Shown: positions 45,380 through 57,754, counted from the first letter of the stretch. The stretch is DNA of 64,000 bases from Aurifilum marmelostoma (GCA_027559495.1 JAMXSV010000028.1:248001-312000), one strand, 5' to 3'. Translations and numbers: made by a program. Notes: a model not told the origin generated them from the letters alone.

Positions 45380-46582
45380 TGGCGGGATGCTGTCTGCCGA
45401 AGGGCGAGGTTGAGGTGGACGGTTCTGTTTGTTGGTGTTTCCCTCTTTGGCGAAATTGGATATTTGTTCAGCGTTGGTGTCGCAAGGGCATGAGTTCAAG
45501 GAAGAGATTTGAGACTCTAATTATTTCGGGACACGAGTGCAGTGTTCTTTGGCGCATGTTACCATCCACGATGTTTGGATGATTAGAATTGTCGGGGCCA
45601 TGAATTACTCTTATGTCCATGCCTATCTTGTGTTTTTCATCCTGGGGTGCTAGTTGTTACTAATTATGGGCTACAAGGACTGCTTTGTAACAGCAATCAT
45701 GCTAGAATGATCTCAAAGGAATTGCTCGCAGGCCTGAGAGGCCTCCATAGTATCTAAGACTATGAGCTTGGTGTTAATCAAAAGAATTTGCAAATGTTGC
45801 TGTCTTACACTGGCCAGGTAGGATTTCGCTGATATACCGCTTCGAGTGCGACGGCTAAAGAAATGTTCAGAAAAAATGCACGTTTGTGTTCAGTGCATCT
45901 GCATGGCCCAGTGCGTAAGATGATGTTGAACATTGCCCATTGTACAGATGATATACACATACTTTGAAGTACACGCCTTCTCACTGGATTTACTGGTCTC
46001 AAAACAATTACATTGTCTCTCCTTACTCGGGGACATAATTCTGAATGAATTGATGCTTCCCCACAAGAGTGAATCGGGTCCCATCTGATTATGTTTCCCC
46101 ATCGATTTACCCATACTGAGTCACCTAATATTCTTCACATGGACTTCACATCAAATTTACCTTCATCCCATTGGGTAGCTAGTCACCTGGAGAACCGGTG
46201 ATGAAGGTCATTGCATCTACGGAGCAAGTAATATGTCTGAAAACAATGCCTATGACAGCAACTTTGATGGAGCTTTCACAGAACATGTACTGTAATCACT
46301 ATAACAAGACATCTGTAACAGCTTCTTCTGGCCTGTGCCTAGGATACATGAGCATTGTCAATCTCTAGGCTGGACATATTGCTATTATATAATCGAACCT
46401 TTGCAGCCATTCAAACTACCCACAAGGATTTGCTTGCAACCCAAAGCTGGCATTACTTCCTTCCACCATCCAGCTTTCTGTAAGTCTCAATTACCCTCCA
46501 CAACCAAGTCTCAACACCAACTAACTTGGCCCATGCAGACCAATCTTGTGGTCCATTGTTGACATTGCTCCTCAAGGTCAAC
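45380..46582. other. Intergenic stretch, no gene recognised
   Basis: About 1.2 kb, AT-rich in the middle (45600-46350). No gene, repeat or RNA recognised. Confidence 0.5.
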
Positions 46583-47896
46583 ATGTCACACTCAGACCGA
46601 TCGCAGGGCCACGACGATGCCCTCCACCAAGCCCTAGCGGAACTTTTCCGATGGGACTATCATCATGCTCTCACCGAGATGAAGACTTCTGCAGGTGGAG
46701 GCCTGAACCAAGAAAATGTCACCCGGCACATAGCACCACTCAACCACCATGGTAATCGGATGCTCCGAAACGATGACTTCCCTGAAGTAGTCGGAGCCAT
46801 GATCCACGGTACGGAATGGGTGCTCCGGCGGCGAACTAGAACGGCAGACCTCCGACAGCTCGTCTCCGATCATGCCCCGAAGCATGGTATCGCATACTCT
46901 TCCTCAGCAGAGAAACAACGTCTTCTCGAGACTGAGGAGCGGGATGGATTGCCCAAAGACCTGCGTCTTGACAGCATGAGTCCTTATCAATTCCCACTCG
47001 GTGAAAGAAAGATTATCCTCAAGCCAACGCCACCACTTCGACCCTTGGGGCCTCAATACACGGAGTGTGTCGAATGCGGAAAGTCCTTCCGAGAAGACCG
47101 AAAGACATTCTTTATAGAATGCAAAGAGTGCAGAAAGTCCTTTGCGGAACAAGAGACCGCCAAAAAGGACGGCGAGGGACGTGGAAAACTCGCCCAGGAT
47201 GAGGAGAATGATGGTGCCGGAGACCCGATGCGGACTGTGGCAAAGCGAAACAACGAGGAGTCTGTGGACGGTAACACTCTTGCAGTGACCCATGCAGGCG
47301 GATGGTATGATGACGACGAGATCCGTGGCGTGTACGGCATGAACGACCAGGACGACTACACTGCTGAAAATGCCGCCAAGGAGCACCAACCTGTCGTTGA
47401 CCACGTGGTCAATGAAGAACACCAGTCTTCTCAGCATCTCGCAAACCACACTTTGCAGACTACGGCGGGTCCATCATCACTGCCGAACCCTGTTTTCTAT
47501 GAGGGCCGGCCGGTTGCCACCCTAAAGGAGATGATCTCGCGTACTCGTCTCCCCGTCAGTGATAGGCCTGTGCAGACCCATCGCAGTGGAAGCCCAGATG
47601 CAAACTGGCCTCTGCAGGACCACGATGACGAGGACAGCCAACAGGCTACTCTGTGTCATGCCCACGCCTCCAGTCCTGCTGTGGTGCAGACTACGCAGGA
47701 CACCATTCGTGAAGAAGCCTCCCAGATTCCCCTCGCCAATGCCCCGGAGCAGACTCTGAAGACGGCGTCGGCTTCGGTGTCTGAGGCGTCACACAATGAT
47801 GAGCCAGTGCGGGTCCATGGACTCCGGTACCGCCTTGGACGAGTGTCGATGCGAATTCGTCACATCTGGGGTTCCGTCGTTGCGCCTTCGATCTGA
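46583..47896 (+). CDS. Hypothetical protein with a paired CxxC motif
   Basis: Single open frame, 437 aa, start at the ATG at 46583; the frame is open to 46526 without an ATG. Four Cys in the pattern C162-x2-C165-x14-C180-x2-C183 (CVECGKSFR and CKECRKSF) look like a small zinc-binding ribbon. The surrounding sequence is charged and low in hydrophobics, the middle is acidic and disordered, and the C-terminus is Arg-rich with an IRHIWG stretch. No signal peptide or membrane helix. Family not recognised. A zinc ribbon would fit a nucleic-acid or protein-binding role, but that is a guess. Confidence 0.6.
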   Translation: MSHSDRSQGHDDALHQALAELFRWDYHHALTEMKTSAGGGLNQENVTRHIAPLNHHGNRMLRNDDFPEVVGAMIHGTEWVLRRRTRTADLRQLVSDHAPKHGIAYSSSAEKQRLLETEERDGLPKDLRLDSMSPYQFPLGERKIILKPTPPLRPLGPQYTECVECGKSFREDRKTFFIECKECRKSFAEQETAKKDGEGRGKLAQDEENDGAGDPMRTVAKRNNEESVDGNTLAVTHAGGWYDDDEIRGVYGMNDQDDYTAENAAKEHQPVVDHVVNEEHQSSQHLANHTLQTTAGPSSLPNPVFYEGRPVATLKEMISRTRLPVSDRPVQTHRSGSPDANWPLQDHDDEDSQQATLCHAHASSPAVVQTTQDTIREEASQIPLANAPEQTLKTASASVSEASHNDEPVRVHGLRYRLGRVSMRIRHIWGSVVAPSI

Positions 47897-49251
47897 GCAG
47901 GCACCCTGGGGAGGCGAGGCCTCTAGCAGCAGGTCGTTGTTGGGATATAAGCATCGGTCCACTCACCCTGCTACAAGGGTTGACACAAGCTGGATGGAAG
48001 TTTCTAGGCTAACCTCGTGATACGCAAGAATGTGTTGCGATGGATTGATCTTGGTTGGCGGTTAAGGCTTTGTGTGCGAGAAGCCGCACACGGCCCTGGA
48101 ATGCCACGTCACACCCATCCACCCGGATACTCTCATGTCACTGGGCCTTCTGGCTTTGTGTTTTCTCTTTTGGTTTCTCATTTTCTTTAGTGCACCACAA
48201 TACAGCTCTTTCCCCCGTACTTGCTGTTCAAGCATGCATTCGTGACTTTTGCAGACTTTGATGCTTGAGAGATACGGAATACTGACAACATGGCAATGTA
48301 GTCAGCGGTAGCAAAGCTGGCATGATGATGTAGACATAGACATCGCTTGTTTATTGACTTGGCGGTCTCCAGGACACAGTCGCAAGGCTGTAGCTGAAAT
48401 GACTCCATTCGCAGAAACTGTCGGAAATACTTTCTGCAGAATTATGAGCAATAACTACAAGATAGAGACCTGTATTCATAGACTCATATTGCGTGTTCTA
48501 CTTGCTCAGCCAAATGACAATGTTACCAATACGTGAGACACATTGCTGTTCGCTGAATTAAAGGGCTTCTGGTTATGAAAGTCCAGTTTGAGATTGCCAG
48601 CCTCGCGAAGGGCACGACGACTTGCAGCGTCCCTGGCCAAATGCAGCATAGCCATCCGCGGAGAAAAGGCTCCGGAGCAAGTGTGACGTCATTTGCTCTT
48701 TCCTCGCGAACTGGAATCTTGCGCAGACGGGAAACTGCCATGTTACATAATCCACGTCTGCTACCTCATTGAGAGCTTCCCCTCGGATCTCTTCTCTTCT
48801 CAACATGTATTCGTCCAGAGTAAGTCGATTCGATTTTCAGTGACTCGTTCGCTACGAACCTGACCCAGCCCATCCCTGTTTCTCCGATGAGGCAGCAACG
48901 ATTCGGTTTCTTTGTTTACACCGAGACAACGCAGATGCGACCCTCCTGCAACTTGCTAGCCAGACCGAGCAGTCCTGCGAAACGCATCGCCTCTTACGAT
49001 ATCCCCTTTTCTTCGCAGCAAATGTTGATCGTCTGAAGCTCTCGCAGCCGTCCAGTCACAGCGTGCCCGAAAAGACCACCTCCTTGAAAGGTTGCCCTCC
49101 AGGTCTCTTGATTGACGTGTCTGGGTTGAACTTCGAGCAAAAAGGACTGCAGGGCACTACCAAATCTACCTAATTCGAAGACTTCCGTCGTCGCTCATGT
49201 GTGTTAGCAAACACGCTGGCTGCCATCGAGGAATAGCATCCATCTAATAGG
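47897..49251. other. Intergenic stretch with a long start-less frame
   Basis: About 1.35 kb. A plus-strand frame from about 48869 to 49173 is open for about 100 codons but has no ATG. A short exon at 48804 with a GTAAGT donor could precede a different frame. Neither can be supported. Confidence 0.4.
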
Positions 49252-50442
49252 ATGGGTCGACTCGAAGCGATTGCACGTTCCATCGTGCTGACCATCATCA
49301 ACGGCGCGAAGAAGAGGTCACATTCGCCCCTCGCCTTCATTCTCACGCTCATCTCCACCATCTTCTCACTCTACCAACTACCTCTGCACAAGCACCGGCC
49401 TCAGATCTTCCAAGATCTTCGTGAAAAACATTGGAAACTCGACGAAGATGATTACATCGCATCTTTCAGGCCAGCGGAAGGAGGCAAGACTGAGGATGTT
49501 CTATCATCGATGGGAGACATGGGATTTTCTGGATCAGTGAGTACCCCTGTCATCCCCCCTCCCCAACGTGACTAACGGCTCTGTCAGACTTTCTTCGCGA
49601 CCTCTGATCAGAAATTCCTTGTGAAATCTGTGCCACGCCACCATGAACATACCTTCTTCCGCGACGACCTGCTCGATACCTATGCGGCACATATCGCCGC
49701 CCATCCCAAGTCCCTCATTGTTCGCATATGCGACTTTCTTGCCAGCTCTGGCCTGGCTCTTGGGCATCAGCTGGGCACTGCCCCAAGTCACCATATTGTC
49801 ATGGACAATATTATGTACGGGAATGAAGAGGCCAAGAAAGCAGGCAAGCCCGAGTGGGAGCAGTGGGATCTCAAGCCAACTAGCTATTTCTACCCTGAGC
49901 GGGACATTGCAGAAGGGAGGCTTACAAGCGAGGCCACCAAGAGCCAGCTAGCCGACGAATTCCATGACAAGGTCATCCTGAGCAAGGAGCAGGCCGACGA
50001 GTTCTGGCGATGCTTGGAGGAGGACACACGGATGCTGGCACACTACAATGCAGTTGACTACTCGCTCTTTCTGGTCCGGATTCAGCTGACTGCATCTTCG
50101 CAAGAGGTCGTGGATCCATCATCATCGACATCGCCACCACCGGCCGACGAGAACGTGATTCCTCGCGAGCCTCCTGCTGTACCACCAGGACCGCCGACGT
50201 GGAGAACTGGCGTACCGAGCGCTGACGGCAAATTCCTCTACCGTGCAGCCATCCTTGATTTCTTTTGGGCGAAGCATAAAATTCAGCCACGCCTGATGAC
50301 GTTCTTGATCAACGCATACAACAAATTGATCCACCACCACGGGCCGATGAGTATTACAACCACGCCAGAGGAGTACAGAGAGCGTTTCTTGAAGCTGTGT
50401 CACGAGATCGTGGAGGTCAGAAATAGTCAAGGAGATGAGTAG
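49252..50442 (+). CDS. Phosphatidylinositol-phosphate kinase (PIPK)-like protein
   Basis: Two exons, 49252-49536 and 49588-50442, phase-0 intron (GTGAGT...TGTCAG), 379 aa. The nucleotide-binding loop reads MGFSGSTFF, followed by the lysine strand FLVKSVPRH. PSHHIVMDNIMYG and WDLKPTSYFYPERD lie where PIPKs have the conserved lobe and DLK motif. NAVDYSLFLVRI matches the catalytic DYSL segment. A Pro/Ser-rich insert precedes a C-terminal LDFFWAKHK stretch. It is shorter than the usual PIP5K and the classical DLKGS is altered, so it is a divergent member; activity on phosphoinositides is likely but not certain. Confidence 0.82.
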
Positions 50443-51695
50443 TTCCACGCGAGCTGAACACTGCGCAATAAGTAGCATGCGACTGTCCAAAGCGAATACA
50501 ATTTCAAGATTATATTCACAGAAGTGCTGATTGCTTTCTCCTGTATCTGCATAGATGGGTCGGTCTGCTGGGCATAGTGGGGCTGATGCGACGATCTCGA
50601 TGCTGGGGGGCCAGCCAACTGGCCTTCCGCCCATCGGTCTGATGGCTACCACGGCCAGACAAAGACAGATTTGGGCAGGCCAGGGTCATGAATTACGGCA
50701 TTTTTCAAAGTATTTCCCTTCCCAATGCGAATTGACGCTAACTTGAAGGCTGCTTGGTGGTGCCATAAGCCAGGATCCTCCTTACACGGGTGGAGCCGTC
50801 CTGCCAGACGCCAAATACGGCAAGTGTCAGCCTTGTCGGTACACGCAGCTGAAAATACAGAGCAAGATGAACAAGCTCTCACGTCAGGTAAAGTGAAGGG
50901 TCGAAGCATTAGCATCGAGCCTCTTAGTATACCAATCTACGAGAACGACTGATGTCGAATCTTTGTAATTTGTACTGCTAAAGAGCTATCAATACCCAGG
51001 ATCGCCGTCGAGATCGGTCCTGTGAAGGTGTCAAACGTGCCGCATCTGTGTATCGAGAAGAGCACCATCAGCGAGTTTGGGCGATGAGCTCGGTCTTCCA
51101 TGGATATGTCGGGGAGTCTCGCCGTCTCGGGAGGATGGGATTATGAGCGTGAGAACCTCGGACAATCATCTCACGGACACAGAGGCTCTCACTGTTTCCA
51201 ACGGAAGATCAATTTGATCTACTACTGCTCAGGACATTGGTTGAACGGATTTGGAATGTGGATACTTGGGCACAAATGCTGCGGAATACGGGATGAGCGG
51301 TAGGGTTGGTATGCAGGCTCTACGATAACGATCATTAGTGTAACATTTTCCACACCGGGGCCTCAGCATTATCCTTCCTTAGCCCGCCAGGGCCTACTTC
51401 TTAATGGATTCATAGCATTAGTACTCGGTCATCTCGGAAGTCTACGTGTGCCCCAAATGGTGAGGGTTCATTCTCGCATAAATATTGAAATCATCATATG
51501 AACAACTCGGAAAGTGTTAGATGATCTTCCTGTGACGTCATTCACGTGAACACTGATTACCTGTTTTCGCGCGGCGAGATGCCAAATCCAGCTGTCAGGC
51601 GATGGTTACATGTCCTCTACTTTGGCATAGACCCTATGCACGAGCTTAACCCGGGAATTAATCACCCTTGAACATATTCGAGTCCGTCTTGAGAC
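50443..51695. other. Intergenic stretch, no gene recognised
   Basis: About 1.25 kb, only short frames, no family features. The last part is the promoter of the next gene. Confidence 0.5.
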
Positions 51696-53193
51696 ATGGA
51701 AGTCAACGTGCCGGGGTTCAACGTGAACGCAGTATTGCCAGAGCGGACAAAGGGCAAGAATGTCGCCGTCCTCTCGCAGCACACCACCAACCACAACGAC
51801 CCGGGCTTCCTCTCTGACGACTTTCCGCGAAACCCGCCAAGGCTGTACGTGACGGCCGAGAGTGATGATTTCGACAGCCTCACCCTTGCGGAGTGGCGGG
51901 ACGAGGGATTCCAGGTGGAATACGTGCCCATGGGCGACGGCGGCGATGACTACGTGAGGAAGCTGGAGAGGTTGGCCAAGAAGAATCTCGGACCTTGTGA
52001 GACGTTTGGGATTATTGGTTAGTTGTCCTCCCTCTAGACATGTACTCTGTACTGTTGCCGGGACGCAGCTGGAGCCAAGAAATAGCAGACTGATTTGTGT
52101 CTCTTCAGCGTATGGCGATGCGGCGTCGTTCTGCCTCGAGCACTACCACATCCTGGACAACAACGAGGGCATGAAGCTTGGCCTTCTGATAGCATACTAC
52201 CCAACCAGGATCCCAGAGCCCCGGGGCAGGTTTCCATCAAGCATCCAGGTCCTCGTCCACCTCGTCGGAAACGAGGTCGGCGTGGTCAAGCACAGCCAGA
52301 TGGTAGGCATCCAGGGCAAGAGGCGGGTGGTGAAGCGCAATGTCGACCCTGGCATCGGCGCAGGCAGGATCAACAAGCTGGCCTATCCAAGCTATACCTA
52401 CGCCGCAGAGGCCGGCTTTGCGGAGCATGACCTCGAAGAGTACGAGAAGATCAGCGCCGAGCTGGCGTGGAGCAGGAGCCTCGCGGCAGCAAGGAAGGCT
52501 TTCCACCGGTATATCAATATGGAGTTGACCCTCGACGAGAACATCCAGGGCAAGTTCTTCACCCGCAGCACCCAGAACGTCATGTCTAGCTACACCACAC
52601 ACAAGACACCGCACGTCACCTACTTCCCCACCCTCACCGGCGGCGTAGGCGCGGCCGAGCTCGAGCGCTTCTACAGCGAGTACTTCCTCAGCGCGAACCC
52701 GCCCTCGACGAGGTTGCGCCTGATCTCGCGGACCATCGGCGCCGATCGACTGGTGGACGAGGTGCACATGAGCTTCAAGCACACGCAGGAGATGCCCTGG
52801 ATCCTGCCCGGGGTACCTCCGACGGGAAAGCGCGTCGAGGTCCTGGTCGTGAGCGTCGTGACGGTCCGCGGCGGGAAGCTCTACAGCGAGCACGTGTACT
52901 GGGACCAGGCGAGCGTGCTGGTGCAGACGGGCCTGCTCGACCCGAAGCTGCTGCCGGACAGGGCCAAGAAGCTGGGGGTGGAGGAGCTGCCTGTTGTCGG
53001 GAGAGACGCGGCGCGGCGGGTGCTGCGGGGCATGGAGGACGCGGAGGATGGTGAGGCGGACAATGAGCTGATACCTGGGTGGTATGAGGACGAAGAGTCG
53101 GGTGACAGTGATCCGTCGAAAGCAGATGCAAAGCCACGGGACTCGGAGACTAAGCAGTCTGCGCCTGATAAGAAAGGCACTGAAGGGGAATAA
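51696..53193 (+). CDS. Dienelactone-hydrolase/SnoaL-like two-domain protein
   Basis: Two exons, 51696-52017 and 52109-53193 (GTTAGT...TTCAG, phase 1), 468 aa. The N-terminal half resembles carboxymethylenebutenolidase/dienelactone hydrolases, with a late YPSYTYAAEAGFAEHD segment. The C-terminal half is a SnoaL-like (NTF2-fold) domain with LRLISRTIGADRLVDE and SEHVYWDQASVLVQ. The nucleophile elbow, usually GxCxG, reads GAYGD here, so the catalytic Cys seems missing at the splice junction. The tail is acidic and Lys-rich. No signal peptide, so probably cytosolic. The fungal family has no firm substrate. The altered nucleophile suggests a non-classical reaction or a non-catalytic first domain. 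Confidence 0.82.
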
Positions 53194-55086
53194 GAGAATC
53201 GAATGAATGTAACCCAAGAGCATGTAATCTGTGGGTTGAAGCAGTAAATGCCTAACAGTCTTCGTCTGTCGATAATACGCAGTGCAAAAGCCACGGGCCA
53301 CGCCTCGTGATGGTACAGAAGAACTGGGCGAAAAGGTGGAGAAATGAGATTCCGATGACCTTGTCAACTTGGATGATTTGTTTCCTGCAATTCCATTGGC
53401 GGGCGATTATGCATGCAACAGTGGCATTCCAGGTCATGGGACCAGAGACAACGGACTGACCAGTACGCCCAAGAATAATCAAGCCGGTGGTTGAGGACAC
53501 ATCTCGGTACGGGTGGAAAATCTCATCGTGTCATTTATTGTCTCTGCAAAGCCACCCCCGGAGTTTTGGTCACCGTGTCGGCCGCGGGAGCCGAGGCATC
53601 TCTATCCATCCAGATTGCGCATATGCATATTTCACGAATTAATTCACTCAAGCCATCCTCTAGGAAAGGGGGTCGGGTTACCTGCCAAGGACATCCGCGA
53701 TGTTACCATAGTATCACGAACCTGAGCAATATCACAGAGAGCTGAATGAGAATGTCGGCCCTTGGTCCAGAGTATTAGGAACCATCTGGGGATATTTATC
53801 TACAGAGCTCAGAGCATATTGGAAAGCTTAGAGAGACGACGTCTAGGCCAAGACCGTCTGGCTTAGTAACACACGGCAGATATTCAAAAGTAAATCATAT
53901 GATTAAGCCTCCTCGATCTCCGCAAGCCATGTTAATCATGCAAGTCAAGCTTTTTAAAGAAGGACAACGTTGCCAGTCGATATGCCGAGCCTAACCCCCC
54001 GCCCACAGGGGAGGAGATTTATACATTAGCAGTGACCATGGAAGCACGCAAGGTAGCATCCTTGGCGAAGGAGTATTTGTCCTCGTGCCGCTGACATGGG
54101 GGATCAGATGGGCCAAGTGCGCTGCAGCACGCTGACTCTTTGTCGAAATCTGGTGTGGACCCTGAAGATCCATGTCGCTAGTCACAGAGGGCCTAGACGC
54201 CTATCCGCATGGAAATCTGGCCACGGGGCAGATGCAACATTATTGAAGAATCTAGAAGGGGCAAAAGGAATGGGGTAGGTGGGCATTGGGCGGTGTTTGT
54301 GGGGGGGTGTGGGGTGGGGGTGAGTATGGGATAGCTTCTCAAGAATCACAGTGAGTTGAGAGATCTTCTTGGTGTAATGACTATATGGTGTTATTTTCCA
54401 AAGACAACGTTGCCGTTTTTGGGCTACAAGATAGCAGTTTCAACGACTTGGCCTAATATTGCGAATCGGCCTTTGATGAGCCGCCTGGGCAAGGTTATTG
54501 GATCTTGTAGTGTGTCCATTCTATCGCGAGCACACGCCTTAGTTCAGTCATACTGGCCCCGAATTAGGAAGCTCGGCCGCATTCAAGGCCTTAACTTGCC
54601 TAAACCAACGCCTTTGACAGGAGAACATGCCTTTCCCGGCTGGGCACTATCATATTTTGGTGGTTAATGTAAGCATAAAGACCGTACCATCGTGATATCT
54701 GCGGCTACAAGGGCACCGCACTATTGGTGAGAGATATCAAAAGGTCTGCCAATATATTGAGTCAGGATGCACTCGGATGATACGCACCTCTCGACGGAAC
54801 CTATACACGTGCACACTTTTCTCTGGGGCAGCCAGTCCTTGGATGCATGTCCATCCTCTTTGCTTCTCGGCTTAGTGACCCAATGCATGCCAAGCCTACG
54901 TGTCACAAGCAAGAGATGCAGAGGACCCAAGATCCTGTCGACTTGAAGGTCAGCTTATTGAGGTGGGATCGTGGGTTGGCTCGTTCTGGGGATAGATTTC
55001 TTTAGTATATATCAGAGTGACAATGCCCACCAGTGACTCCAGCCGTGAATCTGCTCCCACGCTCGTGCGATTCAGTCAGCTTCACC
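53194..55086. other. Intergenic stretch with a G-rich tract
   Basis: About 1.9 kb without a recognised gene. A G-rich stretch at 54258-54330 contains eight runs of three or more G. A TATATAT at 55006-55012 lies about 75 bases before the GH18 start and may be its TATA box. Confidence 0.5.
54258..54330 (+). other. G-rich tract with G-quadruplex potential
   Basis: Eight G runs of 3-7 bases within 73 bases, the densest part being GGGGGGGTGTGGGGTGGGGG (54301-54320). This satisfies the usual four-tract rule for an intramolecular quadruplex. It lies about 0.75 kb upstream of the GH18 gene; no function is shown. Confidence 0.45.
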
Positions 55087-56202
55087 ATGAGATCTCTGGC
55101 CCTGGGCGCGGTTGCAGCCGCTCTGTGGAGCACCATCTGGGCCGTCCCCGTTCATCACGATGTCTCGAAGAGGGATTTCCGCGAGCTACCACGTCTCGTA
55201 ATCTACTTCCAGACAACACATGACACCGATGGTAACCCCATCTCCATGTTGCCCCTGATCAACGAGCAGGGCATTGCGTTGACCCACCTCATCGTCTGCT
55301 CGTTCCACATCAGAGCGGGTGAGGATATACTCCTGAATGACTACTCTCCTTACGATCCACACTTTTATACCCTGTGGAACGAGACAGTCATCATGCAGCA
55401 AGCCGGCGTCAAGGTGACGGGCATGATCGGCGGTGCCTCGCCGGGTCCATTCGATTCCGACACCCTCGACAGTACGGACGATGCGACTTTTGAGTATTAC
55501 TACAGCCAGCTGTACGATGTGATCCAGTATTACAACCTCCAGGGCATGGATCTGGACGTGGAGCAGAGCATGTCGCAGGCCGGGATCACACGGCTGGTCG
55601 ACCGCCTCAACGCGGACTTTGGCGACGGCTTCATCATCACCCTGGCTCCCGTTGCCACCGCGCTGGAAGACAGTGCCAACCTGTCCGGCTTCAACTACAC
55701 GGAGCTCGCCAGCGATGCTGTCAGCACGACCGGGTTCGAGATGATCCACTTCATGAACACCCAGTTCTACAGCGGATTCGGCACAATGTCGACGCCGACT
55801 GATTTCGAGAGGATCGTCTCGTACGGCTGGGACCCGACAGAGATCGTTGCGGGCCAGCTGACCAACCCCGAGAACGGCGGTGGGTACACCGACATCTCGG
55901 TGTTGAACCAGACCGTCATCGAGCTTGTGGAGCTGTACGGCACCATCGGGGGGATCATGGGCTGGGAGTACTTTGACAGCGAACCGGGCGACACGGCGGC
56001 GCCGTGGGAGTGGGCGCAGGTCATGACGGCGATCTTGCGGCCGGATGAGGTGCCTACGCTCAACATTACCAACGAGACGGCGACGGCTTTGAATGCGGCA
56101 TGGCAGGAGAGTGTGATCCAGCCTAGTCCTGCGAGCTCGAGCGCGGGCTCTGAGCAATCAACGCAGGCTACTGTCAATTATTTTGCGATGGTCAACTCAT
56201 GA
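55087..56202 (+). CDS. Secreted GH18 family glycoside hydrolase
   Basis: Single exon, 371 aa. The ATG at 55087 is chosen because it starts a clear signal peptide (MRSLALGAVAAALWSTIWA); the frame is open above it. KR at 28-29 may be a pro-peptide site. The catalytic motif is MDLDVE (154-159) with E159 as acid, within the GH18 DxxDxDxE consensus, and the preceding GGASPG matches the SxGG strand. Several N-glycosylation sites are present. There is no carbohydrate-binding module. Members act as chitinases or endo-beta-N-acetylglucosaminidases; the small single domain fits the latter or a short chitinase, and I cannot separate them. Confidence 0.88.
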   Translation: MRSLALGAVAAALWSTIWAVPVHHDVSKRDFRELPRLVIYFQTTHDTDGNPISMLPLINEQGIALTHLIVCSFHIRAGEDILLNDYSPYDPHFYTLWNETVIMQQAGVKVTGMIGGASPGPFDSDTLDSTDDATFEYYYSQLYDVIQYYNLQGMDLDVEQSMSQAGITRLVDRLNADFGDGFIITLAPVATALEDSANLSGFNYTELASDAVSTTGFEMIHFMNTQFYSGFGTMSTPTDFERIVSYGWDPTEIVAGQLTNPENGGGYTDISVLNQTVIELVELYGTIGGIMGWEYFDSEPGDTAAPWEWAQVMTAILRPDEVPTLNITNETATALNAAWQESVIQPSPASSSAGSEQSTQATVNYFAMVNS

Positions 56203-57754
56203 GCAGTGGCCCAGTGAGATCCCATGTGGTATGAGCAACCCATCGGATGGATGAATCTCGTATAAGTAATTGATGAGTGGAGTAGGTTATGCTGGGGTTC
56301 TTGATCCGCTTTACATATATGTCGCTATTTTATTTTTGTATATAGATAGTTATAGGCCATATTTCGGAGCACTTCTATGCCATTCATCAAATCCTTGACT
56401 ATATATATATATATTATCAAGATAGCCCATGTGCGGATAGTTTCAATATTTCGTAAATAATTAGTGATTATATCAGAACATGTCTCCTCATCGAGACCTC
56501 AAGACCATTATTCATTACTGCCTGCCTTGACAGTCTGTTATTCTTTACGATAAATGCCTTGTCCGGCGTCACTTCGAAACAGCTGATCGAACACTGTACT
56601 AATGTGTAGTATTAGCCACTGAATATGTTAATTATACGTTAATTATTACACCCTCACTTGTCTCTTCAATGTAAGCCTGGCAAGATCCGGATTCCCAGCG
56701 CTCGCTTGATGTCACCAGTTGTGAGTTGTTTCACGGAAAACAGTAATGAGTGGCCTTTGTGAAGTAATCAAGAATCAATGAGCGCAATAATATGCGGGTC
56801 GTATTCAATTCTTCAAGACTACTTAGTAATTAATCACTTGAAACCACTTACGGCAACCTTGGAACTCAATTCGTGACTCGGCGGTTTGTGGTCTCTTCGC
56901 ATTGAAGTTTACTAATCTACGATATTCTATTCTGGCTCTCTGAAGCTGTCAAAGAATGATTGCTTGTCCCTAATACAAGCACATTGGTGTACCACTGTAT
57001 CACACTCTCCTATTGCACAAAGACGGGGAAGCGAACCGCTCAAGTCAGCGACCGCTGGATTATACTTCGTATTCCTCTGGTTGTCTGACCTTCCCATCAG
57101 CCGCTACAATTCTAACCGAGATGTTACGTCTCAACAGTATTCCTAGCACATGGTGGGCTAAGCACCGAGACTGAATATGTACAATGCTCCGTACGCTTGT
57201 GTCCAAACCTGAAATACGAGATACAGTACATTCTTGAAGTATTTCATATTCGTGGAAAAAAACCCCTGGCGTGTCGGGTTTGCGCTGGATATAAAGTCCA
57301 TCATCCCGCTTTCTTCCTCCAGGGCCACGGCGCTGACGCGGCGACAATGTTTCAAACACCCTAAACGGGAACGGATGTTTACCCGCTTCGTCTTTTTAAA
57401 TCCACAAATGACATGGTGCTTCGGCGGTAATGTCTCCACTGGGTGCCGCACCACACGCGCCGGACGACAAGAAGGCCCCTTAATTGTCGCGGAGGAGATG
57501 CGAGGGGCATCTCGATGTGGAGGGCCGGAGAAATATGGTCTTCATATACATATAACATCGGACGTCTTGCGGGATGAGATGTGTTTCTCGAGATGTTTTG
57601 TTTGGTTTCCAGTAGCCAATTCTCTTCCTCAAGCAGTGCTCCGCAGGACGGTTCAGACGACAGTCTTTTTTTTTTGTTGTTACATTTTGCATTCAAATTC
57701 GAGTCCTTCATTTCCACATCTTGCTCGACATCATTCCCGTCCTCAACTTCAAAC
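56203..57754. other. Intergenic stretch, AT-rich
   Basis: About 1.55 kb. AT-rich, with an (AT)7 microsatellite at 56401-56414. The last 150 bases are a pyrimidine-rich leader of the GH28 gene. No gene seen. Confidence 0.5.

Noticed and set aside
48869..49173. About 100 open codons on the plus strand before the PIPK-like gene
   Set aside because: No ATG, and a possible upstream mini-exon leads into another frame; the PIPK-like gene has a good start of its own at 49252.
55186..56157. 323-codon open frame on the minus strand
   Set aside because: Antisense to the GH18 gene with its signal peptide and DLDVE motif; composition is Arg/His/Val-rich.
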